Of a DNA stretch of 64,000 nt, positions 44,551 through 56,881 are shown one piece after another. Both the position numbers and the translations under genes were made by a program. Numbering within the stretch: position 1 is the stretch's first letter; each line of letters opens with the position of its first letter. A model generated the notes under the pieces. That model saw nothing but the letters and a program-made list of their open reading frames with translations, ran no database searches and was not told the DNA's origin. Source of the DNA: Echinometra lucunter (lineage: Eukaryota; Echinodermata; Echinoidea; Camarodonta; Echinometridae). The stretch lies in NCBI GenBank assembly GCA_029962745.1, contig CM057171.1:4859396-4923395 (forward strand), in the 5' to 3' direction.

Positions 44551-47500
44551 TTAGAAATGAAGACCTCGGTAGGATTTAAGTAAAACGTTTTTAAGTTTTC
44601 TTTTAAAAGAATATATGGAAGGGCTGTTTTTTATGTTATTGTCGAGGGAGTTCCAAAATCTAGGGCCATCGAACATAAATGTACTCTTTGCTAATAAAGT
44701 TCTAAAACGGGGTAAATGAAATTCGTCAGATTGCCGAGTAGGGTAATTATGAAAAGACCGATTAAGAGGAAACATAGAATCAAATACACGTGGAAGTGTG
44801 TTTTTGTCAAAGTTAAACATAAATTGTCCTAAATGAAATAAATATAGGTCGTTTATCTTCAGCAATTTGCAATGAAAAAATAGTGGGTCAGTGTGTGAAC
44901 GAAAAGCTGAATTATGAATAACACGAAGGGACTTCTTTTGCAGTAATAACAGTCTATCTAAAATGGTTTGATGGGTGCTGCCCCAGGCAAGTATCCCATA
45001 ATTCAAGTAAGGCAAAATCAGGGAAGAATATAGCATTAAAAGTGATGACGACGAAAAATGATATTTCAGTTTATTGATAATGCCAATATTTCGCGAAATA
45101 ATCTTACATATACAATCTATGTGGTATTTCCAGGAAAGCTTATTATCAACGGTAACACCGAGAAATTTAATGAATGTGACACTTTCTAAATTAGTGTCAT
45201 CTAAAACAATGTCCATGGGAAGTGTATCAATTGAATTGCTAAATAGCATATATTTAGTTTTAAGTAAATTAAGAGACAATTTGTTGGATCTTATCCATTG
45301 TGTGACTTTTAAAAGTTCATTATTAACAGTATTTACTAAGGTATATGGATTTTTATGGGAATAAAATATATTAGAATCGTCTGCAAAAAGAATGAACGAA
45401 AGGATATCAGATGATTTACAAAAGTCATTAATATAAATAATAAATAATAAAGGGCCTAACAGACTGCCTTGCGGGACTCCACAATTAATGTACTGCATGT
45501 TGGATGCATGACCATTAAAAGATACAAATTGACGTCTGTCGGACAAGTAGCTTCTGAACCACTCCAAGGCCTTCCCGCGCACACCATAATGAGAAGGTTT
45601 ATGTAATAAGATATCATGGTTAATGGTGTCGAAGGCCTTGGAGAAGTCCAGAAAAATGCCGACTAGATGTGAGCAATTATCAAAAGCGTGAGCCACTTTA
45701 TCAACGAAATTCAATAATGCATGTTCTGTGTTGTGTTTTTCTCTAAATCCAAACTGAAAGTTAGAAAAAATATTGTGAGATTTAAAAAAATCAATTGTTT
45801 TGCTATAAACCACTTTTTCTAAAATTTTTGACAAGGATGATAATAAAGAAATTGGGCGATAATTACTGACACTTAACTTGTCACCCTTTTTGTATAATGG
45901 AATGACCTTGGCAATTTTCATGCGATCAGGGACTTGACCGGAGGTTAGAGAAATGTTAAAAATATATGTCAAAGGATCGACAATTTCAAATATTATACCT
46001 TTTAAAATAAAGTTATTGACATCATCATAACCAGGACTTTTTTTATTATTCAAATTAGATACAATATCAGTAATATCTTTTTTGACTACGGGAGTGAAAA
46101 ATATTGAACTAGAATTAGGTGTACCTAGGTAATCATAAAAGTGTTTTGTTGAAGAGGGGATGTCTCTAGCTAGGTTAGTTCCTATAGATGAAAAATAGTC
46201 ATTAAAAATATTAGCTATATTATCAGGATCTCCAATAATATCACCGTTAGACCTTATTTCAGTTATATCGGACTTGTTATTGGATAAATTCATGGCTTGT
46301 TTAAGAACTTTCCATGTATTTTGAATGTCGTGTTTATACAGAATTATTTGATCAGTAAAATATCTTTTCTTTGCCAAACGTATTGTTTTGGTTAAAGTAT
46401 TCTTATATGTGGTGTATTTAGTTTTTGCCTGAAGAGTACCTTTAAGTTTGGAATTATAATATAAATTATTTTTTCTGTTGATTGAACGCAAAAGTGCTTT
46501 AGATATCCAAGGAAGTCTTGGTGATTTTTTGTAGTTAGTTTGTCTATCTTTTACTTTTGGAATATGCTTATCTAATTCACTAATAAAAATATTCAGAAAG
46601 TTATTGAAGCATATGTTTACATCATTATTGTTATAAATAGGTGACCAGTCAACAGACTCTAACGAAACACCCAGTCTTGCAAGATTCTCTGGAGTAGGTC
46701 TCCGCCTTGATGGCTTGGAAGGATTAATACATGAGTGCTTAAGGGTAAAATGTGACATAATAGGAAAGTGATCAGTCAGATCAGATAATATTATTTCAGA
46801 ATCAGGAGTCGGCATGACGTTACAAAATATGTTATCAATAAGTGTTGCAGAGCGATCTGCAATGCGAGTGGGTTTTTATATTAATGGCAAATATGAAGAT
46901 GTCAAAAATGTTTCAAGAAATTCATGGGCAGTATTGTTACTGTCATGCTTCAATATATCGATATTGAAATCCCCTAATATAAAAACATGTTTGTTCACCA
47001 ACAATGGATTTCTAACCAAGTTAGAAAGGTAAAGTAAAAAATCATTATGATTAGAATTTGGGGGTCTATATATAACACCTATGATTATATTTTTGGAATT
47101 TGGGACATTGAGTTCGATAAAAAGTGACTCTACATATTCATTCATATTAGTGATTTCGTTGTGAATTTTGTATTCGTAATTGTGGGAAACATATAATGCA
47201 ACACCACCGCCATGTCTATCTTTCCTGTTATTAAAAACGAAATCATATTGATCTAGAGCAAATGGAATATTGGATTCATCAGTTAACCAAGTTTCTGTAA
47301 GTCCAATAATGGAAAATGAATTTCTAGATGAATTATTGTCTAATAGCAGTTGGAACTCTTCGAAGTGTTTATTTATGCTTCTTATGTTTAAATGTAATAA
47401 AGAAAAAATATCTTTGGAGAATTGTCTAGTAGTGTTTTTGAATTGAAGTTCAGTGATGTATTCTGATGAAGGATTGCGAATTAAATCATGATCAGTGTGG

Positions 47501-47661
47501 AAATCAAGAAGTTCTGATGATGCATTAATGTTGTTTGCTACAAAGTGGTTGTACACCGAATTAACCTGAGGGTAGCCATTAGAATTACTAGGCGTATTTA
47601 AATTAATGGAGAGGTCATCATTACTCAAAGAATAAAACGGCATATCAATTAAGGTATTCAC
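44551..47661 (-). pseudogene. LINE ORF2: endonuclease + reverse transcriptase, one in-frame stop
   Basis: On - the first 261 codons (47661-46879) hold the APE-type endonuclease: LHLNIRSINKHFEE, GLTETWL, GGGVALYV, GVIYRPPNSNHNDF and GDFNIDIL. A single TAA (46876-46878, ...SYLPLI*KPTRIADRS) interrupts, and the same frame continues with LSDLTDHFPIM (endonuclease end). The RT follows: NYRPISLLSSLSKILEK, QFGFREKHNTEHAL, DFSKAFDTINH, GVPQGSLLGPLLF and FADDSNIF (catalytic FADD). A C-terminal domain ends RFWNSLDNNIK...SFKRKLK. About 1036 codons, complete except for that stop, so a young element. Clade CR1/L2-like by wording. Confidence 0.85.
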
Positions 47662-48213
47662 GGAAGTACAGTTAGCGTCTCAACATTCACTACTACTTTC
47701 GGCATTGAGTTAATAAAAGAAGAGTAATTAAGATAAAAGGTCCTGTGTGGGAACAATAAGTAACAGACATACAGAGAAACGAAAACACATACATGTACAA
47801 ACAAATAACGAATTCATAAAGCTTCGAGAGAGGGAAGCATTTACATGATTTAGCAGAAATCTTCGTAGGCAGAGCGGACGAACGCGTCAGAGAGCAAAGA
47901 CAGTGAAGATACATCGTTGATAATTACTGGAGAGATGCCCAAAGAAAAAATCAGTATAATAAGAAATGCAAGTGATGAAATATAATGATACTCCATACAG
48001 GTGGGCAAATAACAAGATTAAGCATAAGCAAAATCAATATCATGGACATGAAAACAGAACATGAAAAGAGGCGCCCATAATTTTTGTATCGTACAATTGA
48101 AAATAGATTGTCATTGTTGCTAATTTTGGTATAGACATGCAAACAAGAAAATTACTTTAAAAAAAAAAAACAAATACATACATATACATGCACACATATA
48201 CATATATATACAC

Positions 48214-48267
<54 letters not shown>

Positions 48268-51200
48268 GAGCAATACATAACAAAGAAGAATCGCTATAAA
48301 TGCATAAAAGCGAAACAATTCGTAAGTTGCAAATTTCGTCCAAAGGGCATGAAGGGAAGTACATGGAATTGTGAAACACTAAGGCATTTCCAAAAACAAG
48401 CAATAAAGTAAAGAGCGCGATACTGATGGTAGAGTCACTAGTGTTAGTGTTCTTATGGACATTGCTCGGCCTTGGCTGACTGAAGTCACCAAAACCGAGC
48501 AATGCCCATACCAACTGGAATCAGGTGTACATATTAAGCAAATTACCTCCATACATTCTGAGAAACAACAGTCATTGTTACTATTTAGGATTGCAACACG
48601 GTAAATGTATGGATAACAAATTCATGCAACACAGCATTGAGCGCTCTAAAATAGAAAGTGAATCGCTCAACCAAGAACCGTACAATGCCCATGCCAATAG
48701 GGTCTGGTTTTCACATTGGTGTTGAACAAATCAATGCATGCTTATATCTAAAAAGGCGTAATTGTGCTATAGATATGAACAACGTAAAGCCATGCACAGA
48801 ATAAATGTATACAAGTGAAAACTTATATCAAAACATCATGCACTAGATAACAGGAGCATCGCCCAATCGAGGCAATCATGCCCAAAATTATACCAACAAG
48901 AGTCATGTGTTCAAGATATATTAGTTTAGTTTGGCGATGGATCATTCAATGTTGAAATCGTTTAAAACACGCGGGAAATTACTCAATAACAAATAGTTCC
49001 TAAAACCTGCATTAACGCATTCAAAAATACTTGTGAGTTATTATTTCGCCACCCAAAACGGAACGATATCCATACCAACAAGGGTCAGGTATTTACGTAT
49101 AAACAGATACCCTTAATAGAAGCAGTCTAAAAAATCAGCATTGTTGTTATTTTGATTACGAATGGGGTAAATGGCATTCAAACAAGATACTCAAACAGTT
49201 TGAAACAGACATCAAAGCCTGACCATTAGATAATCATGATAATAGGAGTATTGTAGGACCAAAGCCGAGCAATGCCCATGCTAACCAAAAATATGCAATT
49301 AAAACATATTATCGCTCAACCAAAATCGAAAAAAATACAATACCAGTCAAGACCAGATGTTCACATTCTAAAATCCTTCAAAACATGTTTAGAAGAAGCG
49401 GAATAAAGGACAATGTAAAGTCTTTCAAATAGATAATATATTCATATATATAGAGAGTTTGTCGATGGCGCTTTAATGTTAAAATACTTTTAAAAGCGCG
49501 GGAAATTGCTTAACAATAACAAGAATCAGAAAACATGCAATTAAAGCATTATAAAGCATCATGATTAATGAGCACCGTCCAACCAATACTGAACGATTCC
49601 CATACCAATCAGAGTCCGGTTTTCAAAACTGAACTAAAATTATCGTTAATGCGTGCCCTGAGAATGTAGTCATTGTATTTGAGAAAATGAACGAGGTAAA
49701 GGCATGCAAAGAATAAATACATACAAGTGAAAACATGTATCAAAGCATCATGCACTGGATAACAGGAGCATCGCTCAATCGAGGCAATGTCCAAAGTTAT
49801 ATCAACAAGGGTAAACAAGTGTCATGTGTTAACCATGTTAACAGATTACATCTATTCATGCTTAGTAAAAGCGATAATGATACCATAATGAATATGAACA
49901 GAGTAAAGTCATGTGAAAAGGATATTATACTCGTTTAGTTTGGCGATGGATAATTCAATGTTGAGATTATTTAACAACAAATAGTTCCGAAAACCTGCAT
50001 TAACGCATTATAAAATACTTGTGAGTTATTATTTCGCCACCCAAAACCAAACGATATCTATACCAACCAGGGTCAGGTATTACGCATAAACAGATACCCT
50101 CAATATACTTAGAAGAATCAGTCATTGTTATTAACAATATTAACAAGGTAAAGTCAGGTAGACAAGAGTATATAGTTTGGTGGACAATGAGACTACATGT
50201 AGAGTTGAAATTCTTTAAAACAGGATGAAAAGTTTTCATTAAAGTATGCGTACTATATTCCAACAAAACGATCTCAATGCCAACCAAAGTAAAGTTTTCA
50301 TATTACAACTCTCCTAAAAATTCAGCATTGTTCTTATTTTGATTACGAACGGGGTAGATGGTATTCAAAAAAAGATATTCAATTAACAGTTTGAAACAGA
50401 CATCAAAGTCCGAGCATTAGATATTAGGTAATAGGAGTATTGTCGGATAAAAGCCGAGCAATGCCCGTGCCAACCAAAAATGTGCAATTAAAACATTATC
50501 GGTCAACCAAAACCGAGAAATTACCATACCAGTCAAGACCAGGTGTTAACATTCTAAGATCCTTCAAAACATGCTTAGAAGAAGCGGAATAAAAGACAAT
50601 GTAAATTCTTTCAAATAGATAATAATTCTTATATAGAGAGAGTTTGTCGATGGCGCTTTAATGTTATAATACTTTTAAACGCGCGGGAAATTGCTTAACA
50701 ATAAAAAGAATTTAAAACACGTGGGAAATTTGCATTAAAGTATTTCCCCCCTAAAAAAAAAAAAAAAGCCTGCCTGGGTCATTACATGTATGAGTACGAT
50801 ATGCCAACAGAACGATCTAAATACCAACCAGAGTACAGTGTTCATATAACAACTCTCCTAAAAATTTAGAATTGTTATTATTTTGATTACGAATGGGGTA
50901 AATGGCATTCAAACAAGATACTCAAACAGTTTGAAACAGACATCAAAGCCTGACCATTAGATAATCATGATAATAGGAGTATTGTCGGACCAAAGCCGAA
51001 CAATGCCCATGCCAACCAAAAATATGCAATTAAAACATATTATCGCTCAACCAAAACCGAAAAATTTTCATACCAGTCAAGGCCAGGTGTTCACATTTAC
51101 ATAATTTTTTTTTTTTTTTTAAAGTCACGTTTTGCTATTAAAGCGTCAAACATGTAGACATGAAGGCTGACTTTCAAATTTGCATACAGCAAGCAACAAT

Positions 51201-52419
51201 TTTAAATACATTGTGGGTATTTAATTCATTATAATGAATTTGATAGTAAAGTTTTCCAACCATTTATCAGGCAGACCAACTAATGTTGTCAGAGATAAAC
51301 ATGAAAATATGTGATTTCACACACATATCAAAATGATAGGTCGACTTGAAAGAATGATTTTTTTTTCACAATTTAATGGGCAAAAGAGCCTATTCAAATA
51401 CACGTGGCACAGGCCGTGTAATAAATGCAGGTTAACAACAACATTCAATTGAGTTAGGAGTCAAAATTATTGCCAAGGTATCGCAAAAAATAGTTATTTA
51501 AGTTTTATCAATAGCATGACTAACTGAGAAATACACGAAAGAAAAAAAAAGAGAAATGGCATTCGAATATGCAATGTACACTAGCCATTGCAGTTACACA
51601 ATTTGGTCGTTGATGCATAGTAGAGCTTATTGGTTGTTGTTGTTTGCATCTATAGGCACATTTTGCACGAGAAAAGTGAATTGATAATTGATATACAGAA
51701 CTTTCGTCTTGTAAATACCAATTCGAAAAAGAGAATATTACTTTTTAATAACAAATATGAACGATTACATCATAAAAAAACAAATGTAGATACATGTAAT
51801 TGAGAAATTTCGGCACTAGGCCCACATCCTCGCAATGAACATGTTCTACTACAAACGACATCGCCGAAAATTGAGAAAAAAAAGTTCAGTATAATAACAA
51901 AATGCTGGCCATATTCAAAGGTCTATTTGTTCCTGAAACAAAGATGAAGGCGAAGTGTTATTGTTTTTATTAATCGTTTATTTGTCCTTTTTTAACGATT
52001 TGGACGAAAATTGATTATATTGTCTAATTTCTGCGGCATTTCGAAATCAACTCCTATTCGATGCTTGTGAAAAGTAAATTCATTTCTGCCGCATTTCAAA
52101 ATCAGCTCCCTTTCGATGCGTGTATAAATCAGTTTATTATTTCTGTCGCATTTAAAAATCAACTCATTTTCGATGTTTGTATAAATCAGTTTATTTCTGT
52201 CGCATTTCAAAATCAACTCCTTTTTGATGCTTGTATAAATCAGTTTATTATTTCTGTCGCATTTCAAAATCAACTCCTTTTCGATGCTTGTAATAAATCA
52301 CTTCATTATTACTGCCACATTTCAAAATGAACTTCTTTACGATGCTTATGTAATTTACTTTAATAAGGATCGATTAGGGTAGAAAGAGCGTGAAAGATAA
52401 CTTGCCTTATCCCCGGGCC
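47662..52419 (-). repeat. LINE inter-ORF spacer: long tandem repeats and microsatellite
   Basis: Diverged repeats with period about 1.0-1.2 kb: segment 48930-49110 recurs at 49940-50100; segment 49140-49510 recurs at 50330-50710 and in part at 50880-51100. Recurrent words are CCAAAACCGAGCAATGCCC and CATACCAACCAGGGTCAGG types. A (TA)n lies at 48220-48262. At 52030-52340 a ~62-bp unit (CGCATTTCAAAATCAACTCC) repeats about five times. No convincing gene. Confidence 0.65.
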
Positions 52420-53454
52420 TTATCCTGTCCAGGTAGCCCAAGCAGTAGGTAGTGATCCACTGGGGAAGACTGGGCGGGTTTGGAGAATTACCTTGGATCC
52501 GACAAGACGTATTCGCGTCGAAACTTTCTCTTGCCGCCGGAGTCGATATGCTTCTGCGGCGAGGCGTCCTCGTTCCTTCTTCAGCTTAGGGGGAAGGTCA
52601 CTGCGGATGGTGACTCGAGAGAACATCGGCACACTCGTCGCCTGCTGAGCTGGGTTTGATGGGTTGGACTCGGCGCCTCTCTGGCGCGGTTGAGATTCAA
52701 AGGCGCGAAGTAGGCGATCTCTGTCGAACATCGACGAAAAACGGATGATGATCGGGCTAGGTCCGGGGTCTTGCTGTGGTTGGCCGACCGGTTGCTTAAC
52801 GTTTCCGTTACGAGGCTTGGGCAAACGATGGGCGTTTACTAGGGGTATCTTTCGGGCATCGTCTGGGGCGATCCTTAGGAAGTGGCACAAGATTTCCTGG
52901 ACAGTAGAAAGTATGTTTTCATTTAGCCTGTCGGGAATACCATAAACGAGAAGATTCTGCTTCCGATGATGTATCTCAATTAGCGTAAGCCTTGTCTCAA
53001 TCTCCTCCTCCTGCTTTTTTATTTTGTCCTTTAGCAGTGGGATTTCATTCTTTTCCAGAGCAGACACTTTGTCGGTGACGAAATTCACTTTCTTGTCCAC
53101 TTCAGAAATCGACTTCTTAGTTTCTGCTAAATCACACTTGATAGTAACTAATTGGCTCAAAACGCTATCCAGCTTTCCCGACAAAGATGAATTCATTTCG
53201 GCCATGCTAGTAAGCACTCGATCTGAGCCCGCATCAGTAACGTCGCTCAAGTCAAACGTTGAGGCAGAGTCACTCGCCGTAGGTCCGGTCGTAGGTCTTT
53301 CACGTAACTCGGTATCAGCAAGATCAGCGGCGTTATAGGTAGCCATACCTGATACTGAAGGTTTAGGTTGGGCCTTTCCTTTACGTTTGACTTTAGGTTC
53401 GTTAGTTTTTCGTAGATTATAAGTAGATTTCTTCGGCGATAAACGTTTACTCAT
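52420..53454 (-). CDS. LINE ORF1 (coiled coil + RRM-like nucleic-acid-binding protein)
   Basis: 344 residues, ATG at 53454-53452, intact. The N-terminus is basic (MSKRLSPKKSTYNLRK). Middle residues about 95-160 are heptad-like (SSLSGKLDSVLSQL...VDKKVNFVTDKVSALEK), predicting a coiled coil for trimerisation. Then comes HHRKQNLLVYGIPDRLNE (RRM-like start), VNAHRLPKPRNG, PIIIRFSSMFDRDRLLRAF, and a C-terminal LPPKLKKERGRLAAEAYRLR domain. The layout matches L1-type ORF1 proteins that coat LINE RNA. GC content and codon use are higher than in ORF2, which is odd within one element. Confidence 0.75.
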   Translation of the reverse strand: MSKRLSPKKSTYNLRKTNEPKVKRKGKAQPKPSVSGMATYNAADLADTELRERPTTGPTASDSASTFDLSDVTDAGSDRVLTSMAEMNSSLSGKLDSVLSQLVTIKCDLAETKKSISEVDKKVNFVTDKVSALEKNEIPLLKDKIKKQEEEIETRLTLIEIHHRKQNLLVYGIPDRLNENILSTVQEILCHFLRIAPDDARKIPLVNAHRLPKPRNGNVKQPVGQPQQDPGPSPIIIRFSSMFDRDRLLRAFESQPRQRGAESNPSNPAQQATSVPMFSRVTIRSDLPPKLKKERGRLAAEAYRLRRQEKVSTRIRLVGSKVILQTRPVFPSGSLPTAWATWTG

Positions 53455-53789
53455 AACGATAAATTAATTTGCCACCAAAATGTAGATTACAAATGCATTT
53501 CTCAAAGTAGGTTTGAATTTCGCGGGCAAGAGCTCCCAGAGACGCGTCCGTTCGCTACGAAGGCATGATGCATGATGCATATTGAAACTGGTTGAGCATA
53601 TTAAACGCTCTATCTTTAATTCAGTATCAATGAACATAATTTTCTTTTCATATATATTCAAAAAGAGATGCAAAAATATGCAATGATATACGAATGAAAC
53701 AGTTTCTTGCGTCTCACTGTATATAGATAACTTTCGTAAGAGAAAAGTAATAATAATAATATCGAACATCTTGAATGTCAAAGCTTCTA

Positions 53790-54170
53790 CCCAATTATTT
53801 CTTGCATACTAATTGATCTACTATTCCTAAATTGTGTGATGCTCATTGAATTACAATAACGGAGCATGAAATAGAAACCGCCAAAAAGTTTGGTATATTG
53901 GCACATCGCACGAAAATAATTGATCAAGATTAGGAAATGACGAACAATACGAAAAAGACGAAGGTGTGTGAGGGGACATCTTGTACAGAGAACCATGTAG
54001 GGTATAATACCAAACCTACGAAGAGCAAGGCGTTTAGTATCAAAACTAAAGTGTGAACAATAGTTACGGGAAATAAAAATCCATTTTGTGGAGGAAACGT
54101 GGTTGCGTCCAAGGATACTAAACGAGGTTGTACTCCCTAGCTCCTCGCTCGGTTGCAAAAGTTAACAAGA
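53790..54170 (+). repeat. P3 copy of conserved block C
   Basis: Reverse complement of 13140-13510 and 21090-21480. About 380 bases kept in all three relics, but neither strand gives an uninterrupted frame in all copies, so the gene it came from is unnamed. Confidence 0.5.
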
Positions 54171-54388
54171 TAAATGGAACAAGTTATGAATAATGAACCC
54201 ACATAAATTACGATTAAATCCAGTTGTATGCGAAGATAGGTAAATACGGGTAAAGTTTCCGAAAGTCTTAATATTATTACATCCATAAATGATAAACTGC
54301 TGTGCCAAAAGCATAAAAGAATGCCTTTCTTGGAGAAATACATTAAAACAAAGAGTATCGAGCGTATCTTTGAAGGAAAGATAACTAA

Positions 54389-54774
54389 TACTGCTTTCAC
54401 ACCAAGGTACGGTCGCTGCGAGCGGTCGCTGCGACCGATGAAATCATAATGTGAAAGCATTTCAAAGGTTCGCTGCGACCGATCCTTTTGGTCAAAAACG
54501 ATCGGTCGCTGAGTACGGTCGTCGAGGTACTTCAGCGACCGATGCAAGCTAGATGTGAAAGCACATCGTACTCAGCGACCGATCGAAATGCAATGACCCC
54601 CATACATGCCTACGCACTATCTCTACTTCCGCTTCCGGCTAGGTCAGCTATACAGCGACCGATCGCTCTGGGCCTGACCAAATTTTGACGGAGGTGTGAA
54701 AGCACGTCCGATCGGTCGCTGGGTACGGTCGCAGCGACCGGTCGCAGCGACCGTACCTTGATGTGAAAGCAGTA
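54389..54774. mobile_element. Harbinger-like MITE (386 bp) with TAA target duplication
   Basis: TAA at 54386-54388 and 54775-54777. Ends TACTGCTTTCACACCAAGG and its inverse. The empty site is in P1 (GTGTGACTTAGATTTC, about 12902). A 3-bp TWA duplication is typical of PIF/Harbinger. The interior has repeated CGGTCGCTGCGACC palindromes and no transposase. Confidence 0.8.
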
Positions 54775-55048
54775 TAAGTCACACACGTGCACGTGCTCAT
54801 CGTGCACATAATATGTTGTTCGATTCACATCCTTCGCACTCGCACCGTTCAGCCATGTACAAAAAATTCACGACTTAGGTCGTGAAATATGCAACTTCGC
54901 GAAGTTCGCAACCGAAAGTCATGAAAGTTCGCGTCTTGGGTCACGAAATTCGGGTCCCGGGTCAGGGCTAGACTAGCTGCTCGTCGTTTTAAATTGTCAC
55001 TAATTCCCAAACATTCGTGCGCTCTCTGATATACCCCACGAATTCACT

Positions 55049-55071
55049 NNNNNNNNNNNNNNNNNNNNNNN
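55049..55071. other. Short N run (23 bases)
   Basis: Unresolved bases 24 bases before the giant fold-back element. Confidence 0.95.
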
Positions 55072-55131
55072 CACGGAGTTGCTGATGTGTGAACTCTATG
55101 GAAAGCCATCCGTGCCACAATTCGTGTGCTA

Positions 55132-55350
55132 GATACGTATCTCCAAATGTAGATACGTATCCAAAATTGGGGATACGTATCCAATTTGACCAATCACAGG
55201 GCCGCATTTAAGGATACGTATCGTCCCTTCAGGAGGATACGTATCCTCGGTTGTCGAGGATACGTATCAGGGTATGGATACGTATCCTTGTTTACAGATG
55301 ATACGTATCAGGGTCTGGATACGTATCCTAGTTTACCGATGATACGTATC
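55132..55350. repeat. Left-arm array of ten GATACGTATC palindromes
   Basis: Perfect 10-base palindromes start at 55132, 55152, 55172, 55213, 55236, 55259, 55277, 55300, 55318 and 55341. Spacing is mostly 18-23 bases, close to two helical turns. The mirrored array is at 61171-61390. Confidence 0.85.
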
Positions 55351-55539
55351 GTCTTCCGGTATGCGTTAGCGCACTAAATACGGGAATTTCGGGCTATGGT
55401 ATCTGCGAAAAAGCCGATAAAAAATGAAAAGCGTATTACTACTACTACTGTAACAAAATTAAAGTGATATTTAAATGTTTTTCGACCCTGGAATCTTGGG
55501 GAAAATATAACGAATATAAGAAGAACAAATGCCCGTTAA

Positions 55540-56440
55540 TTTGATATAATTTAGGGGTCAAACCGGCAAAATTCATCGATTCCGCACCATGTTCAATGAT
55601 TCATATACCCGAAAATGACAAAAGTCGTTTTTATTTTGAAGGCTTTTGAAAAGTATCGTACGACATTTTAACTAAATAATGGCTTAAATGAAGTAAAAGC
55701 TGAAGAGTTGGTCTTTACTCTCATATAAGTGACATGCCGAAAGTGTTTGTCTGGACCTTACTGTTGCAAATTGATTCAGGGGTCAAATCGGCAAAAATTC
55801 ATCGATTTCGCACAATGTTCGCTGATTCATATACTAAAAAATGACAGAATTCGTTTTATGTTTAAGGGCTATGAAAAGTATCGTGTGACATTTTAACTAA
55901 ATAATGACTTACATGAGGTAAAAGCTGAAGAATTGCTCTTTACTCTCGTATAGGTGGCATGCCGAAAGTTTTTGTCTGGACCTTACTGTTGCAAATTGAT
56001 TTCAGGTGTCAAACCGACAAAATTTACCGATGCCGCACAATGTTCAATGATGCTTTAACTTCAAATGACAGAATTCGTTTTTATGTTCAAGGGCATTGAA
56101 AAGTATCGTATGACATTTTAACTAAATAATGACTTACATGAGGTAAAAGCTGAAGAGTTGCTCTTTACTCTCATATAAGTGACATGCCGAAAGTTTTTGT
56201 CTGGACCTTACTGTTGCAAATTGATTTCAGGGGTCAAACCGGCAAAATTCATCGATTTCGCACAATGTTCGCTGATGCTTTAACTTCAAATGACAGAATT
56301 CGTTTTTATGTTCAAGGGCTTTGAAAAGTATCGTATGACATTTCAACTAAATAATGACTTACATGAGGTAAAAGCTGAAGAGTTGGCCTTTACTCTCATA
56401 TACTTGTCTGCGGCATGCTAAAAGTTTTGTCTGGAGCTTT
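55540..56440. repeat. Left-arm ~225-bp tandem units
   Basis: Anchors GACATGCCGAAAG-type at 55731, 55958, 56183 and 56410 give the period. Each unit contains TTTGTCTGGACCTTACTG and AAAGTATCGTATGACATTTT. Mirrored in 59960-60960. Confidence 0.8.
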
Positions 56441-56881
56441 TAAAAATGAAATCAGGGGGCAAACTTGCAATATGCCCTAATTCCGAATCCATTAGGTTGA
56501 TTTGTTTTCGTGGTGGGGGAAGGGGTGATTGATTATGCATATCCTTTTCAAGGGGACAAATCGACCGATTGAGGGGAAAGGTCGCGGGGTTCAAACGTGA
56601 AGAATCAACTGAGCGAAGTCTTATTCTAGATCTAATCTACTGTCTCCCCAATACAAGGAGTTGTTTTGACAATAATATCTCAGAAGTATGTCCTCATCAT
56701 GCTCACTACATGAATGAACAGACATCGGTTTCTTTCTCTTTGTAGTTGACACTTCATTTCAGAGTATGCACCACCCTGTTTCTTAATTTGTTGAGCAAAC
56801 CAAAAGTTCCAAGTTCTCGCTGAAGAAGTGTTTTGTCAAAAAAAGAGTTCGTCCCACTTGATCGAAGGTCCGCGAGACCGA

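Larger units (their letters stand above)
44026..53577 (-). mobile_element. 9.55-kb LINE (CR1/L2-like) with ORF1, ORF2 and a repeat-filled spacer
   Basis: Flanked by CATATT (44020-44025 and 53578-53583); P2 shows the single-copy empty site at 21671-21676. The 3' end on - is a repeated CTGAAT tail (44026-44040). ORF2 lies at 44551-47661, ORF1 at 52420-53454, and the 5' UTR is about 120 bases. The 4.76 kb between the ORFs has no coding and consists largely of tandem repeats. Either this family has an exceptional spacer or something expanded within it. The target duplication shows the whole block behaves as one insertion in P3. Confidence 0.75.
43212..54965 (+). mobile_element. P3: inverted Polinton/Maverick-type relic, split by a 9.55-kb LINE
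   Basis: Left part 43212-44025 (ATPase relic and next ORF, sense +). Right part 53578-54965: small-ORF tail, block C (about 53790-54170), MITE 54389-54774 and B' block (54837-54965). Orientation is opposite to P1 and P2. Confidence 0.6.

Noticed and set aside
45074..45364. 96-residue + strand open frame
   Set aside because: Antisense shadow of LINE ORF2.
48930..51100. Regularly recurring segments considered as a CRISPR-like array
   Set aside because: Repeats are long, diverged and without uniform spacers, within a LINE in animal DNA.
55132..55350. GATACGTATC array considered as a host promoter or operator cluster
   Set aside because: It is mirrored at the other tip of a fold-back element with a target duplication, so a transposition role is the simpler reading.
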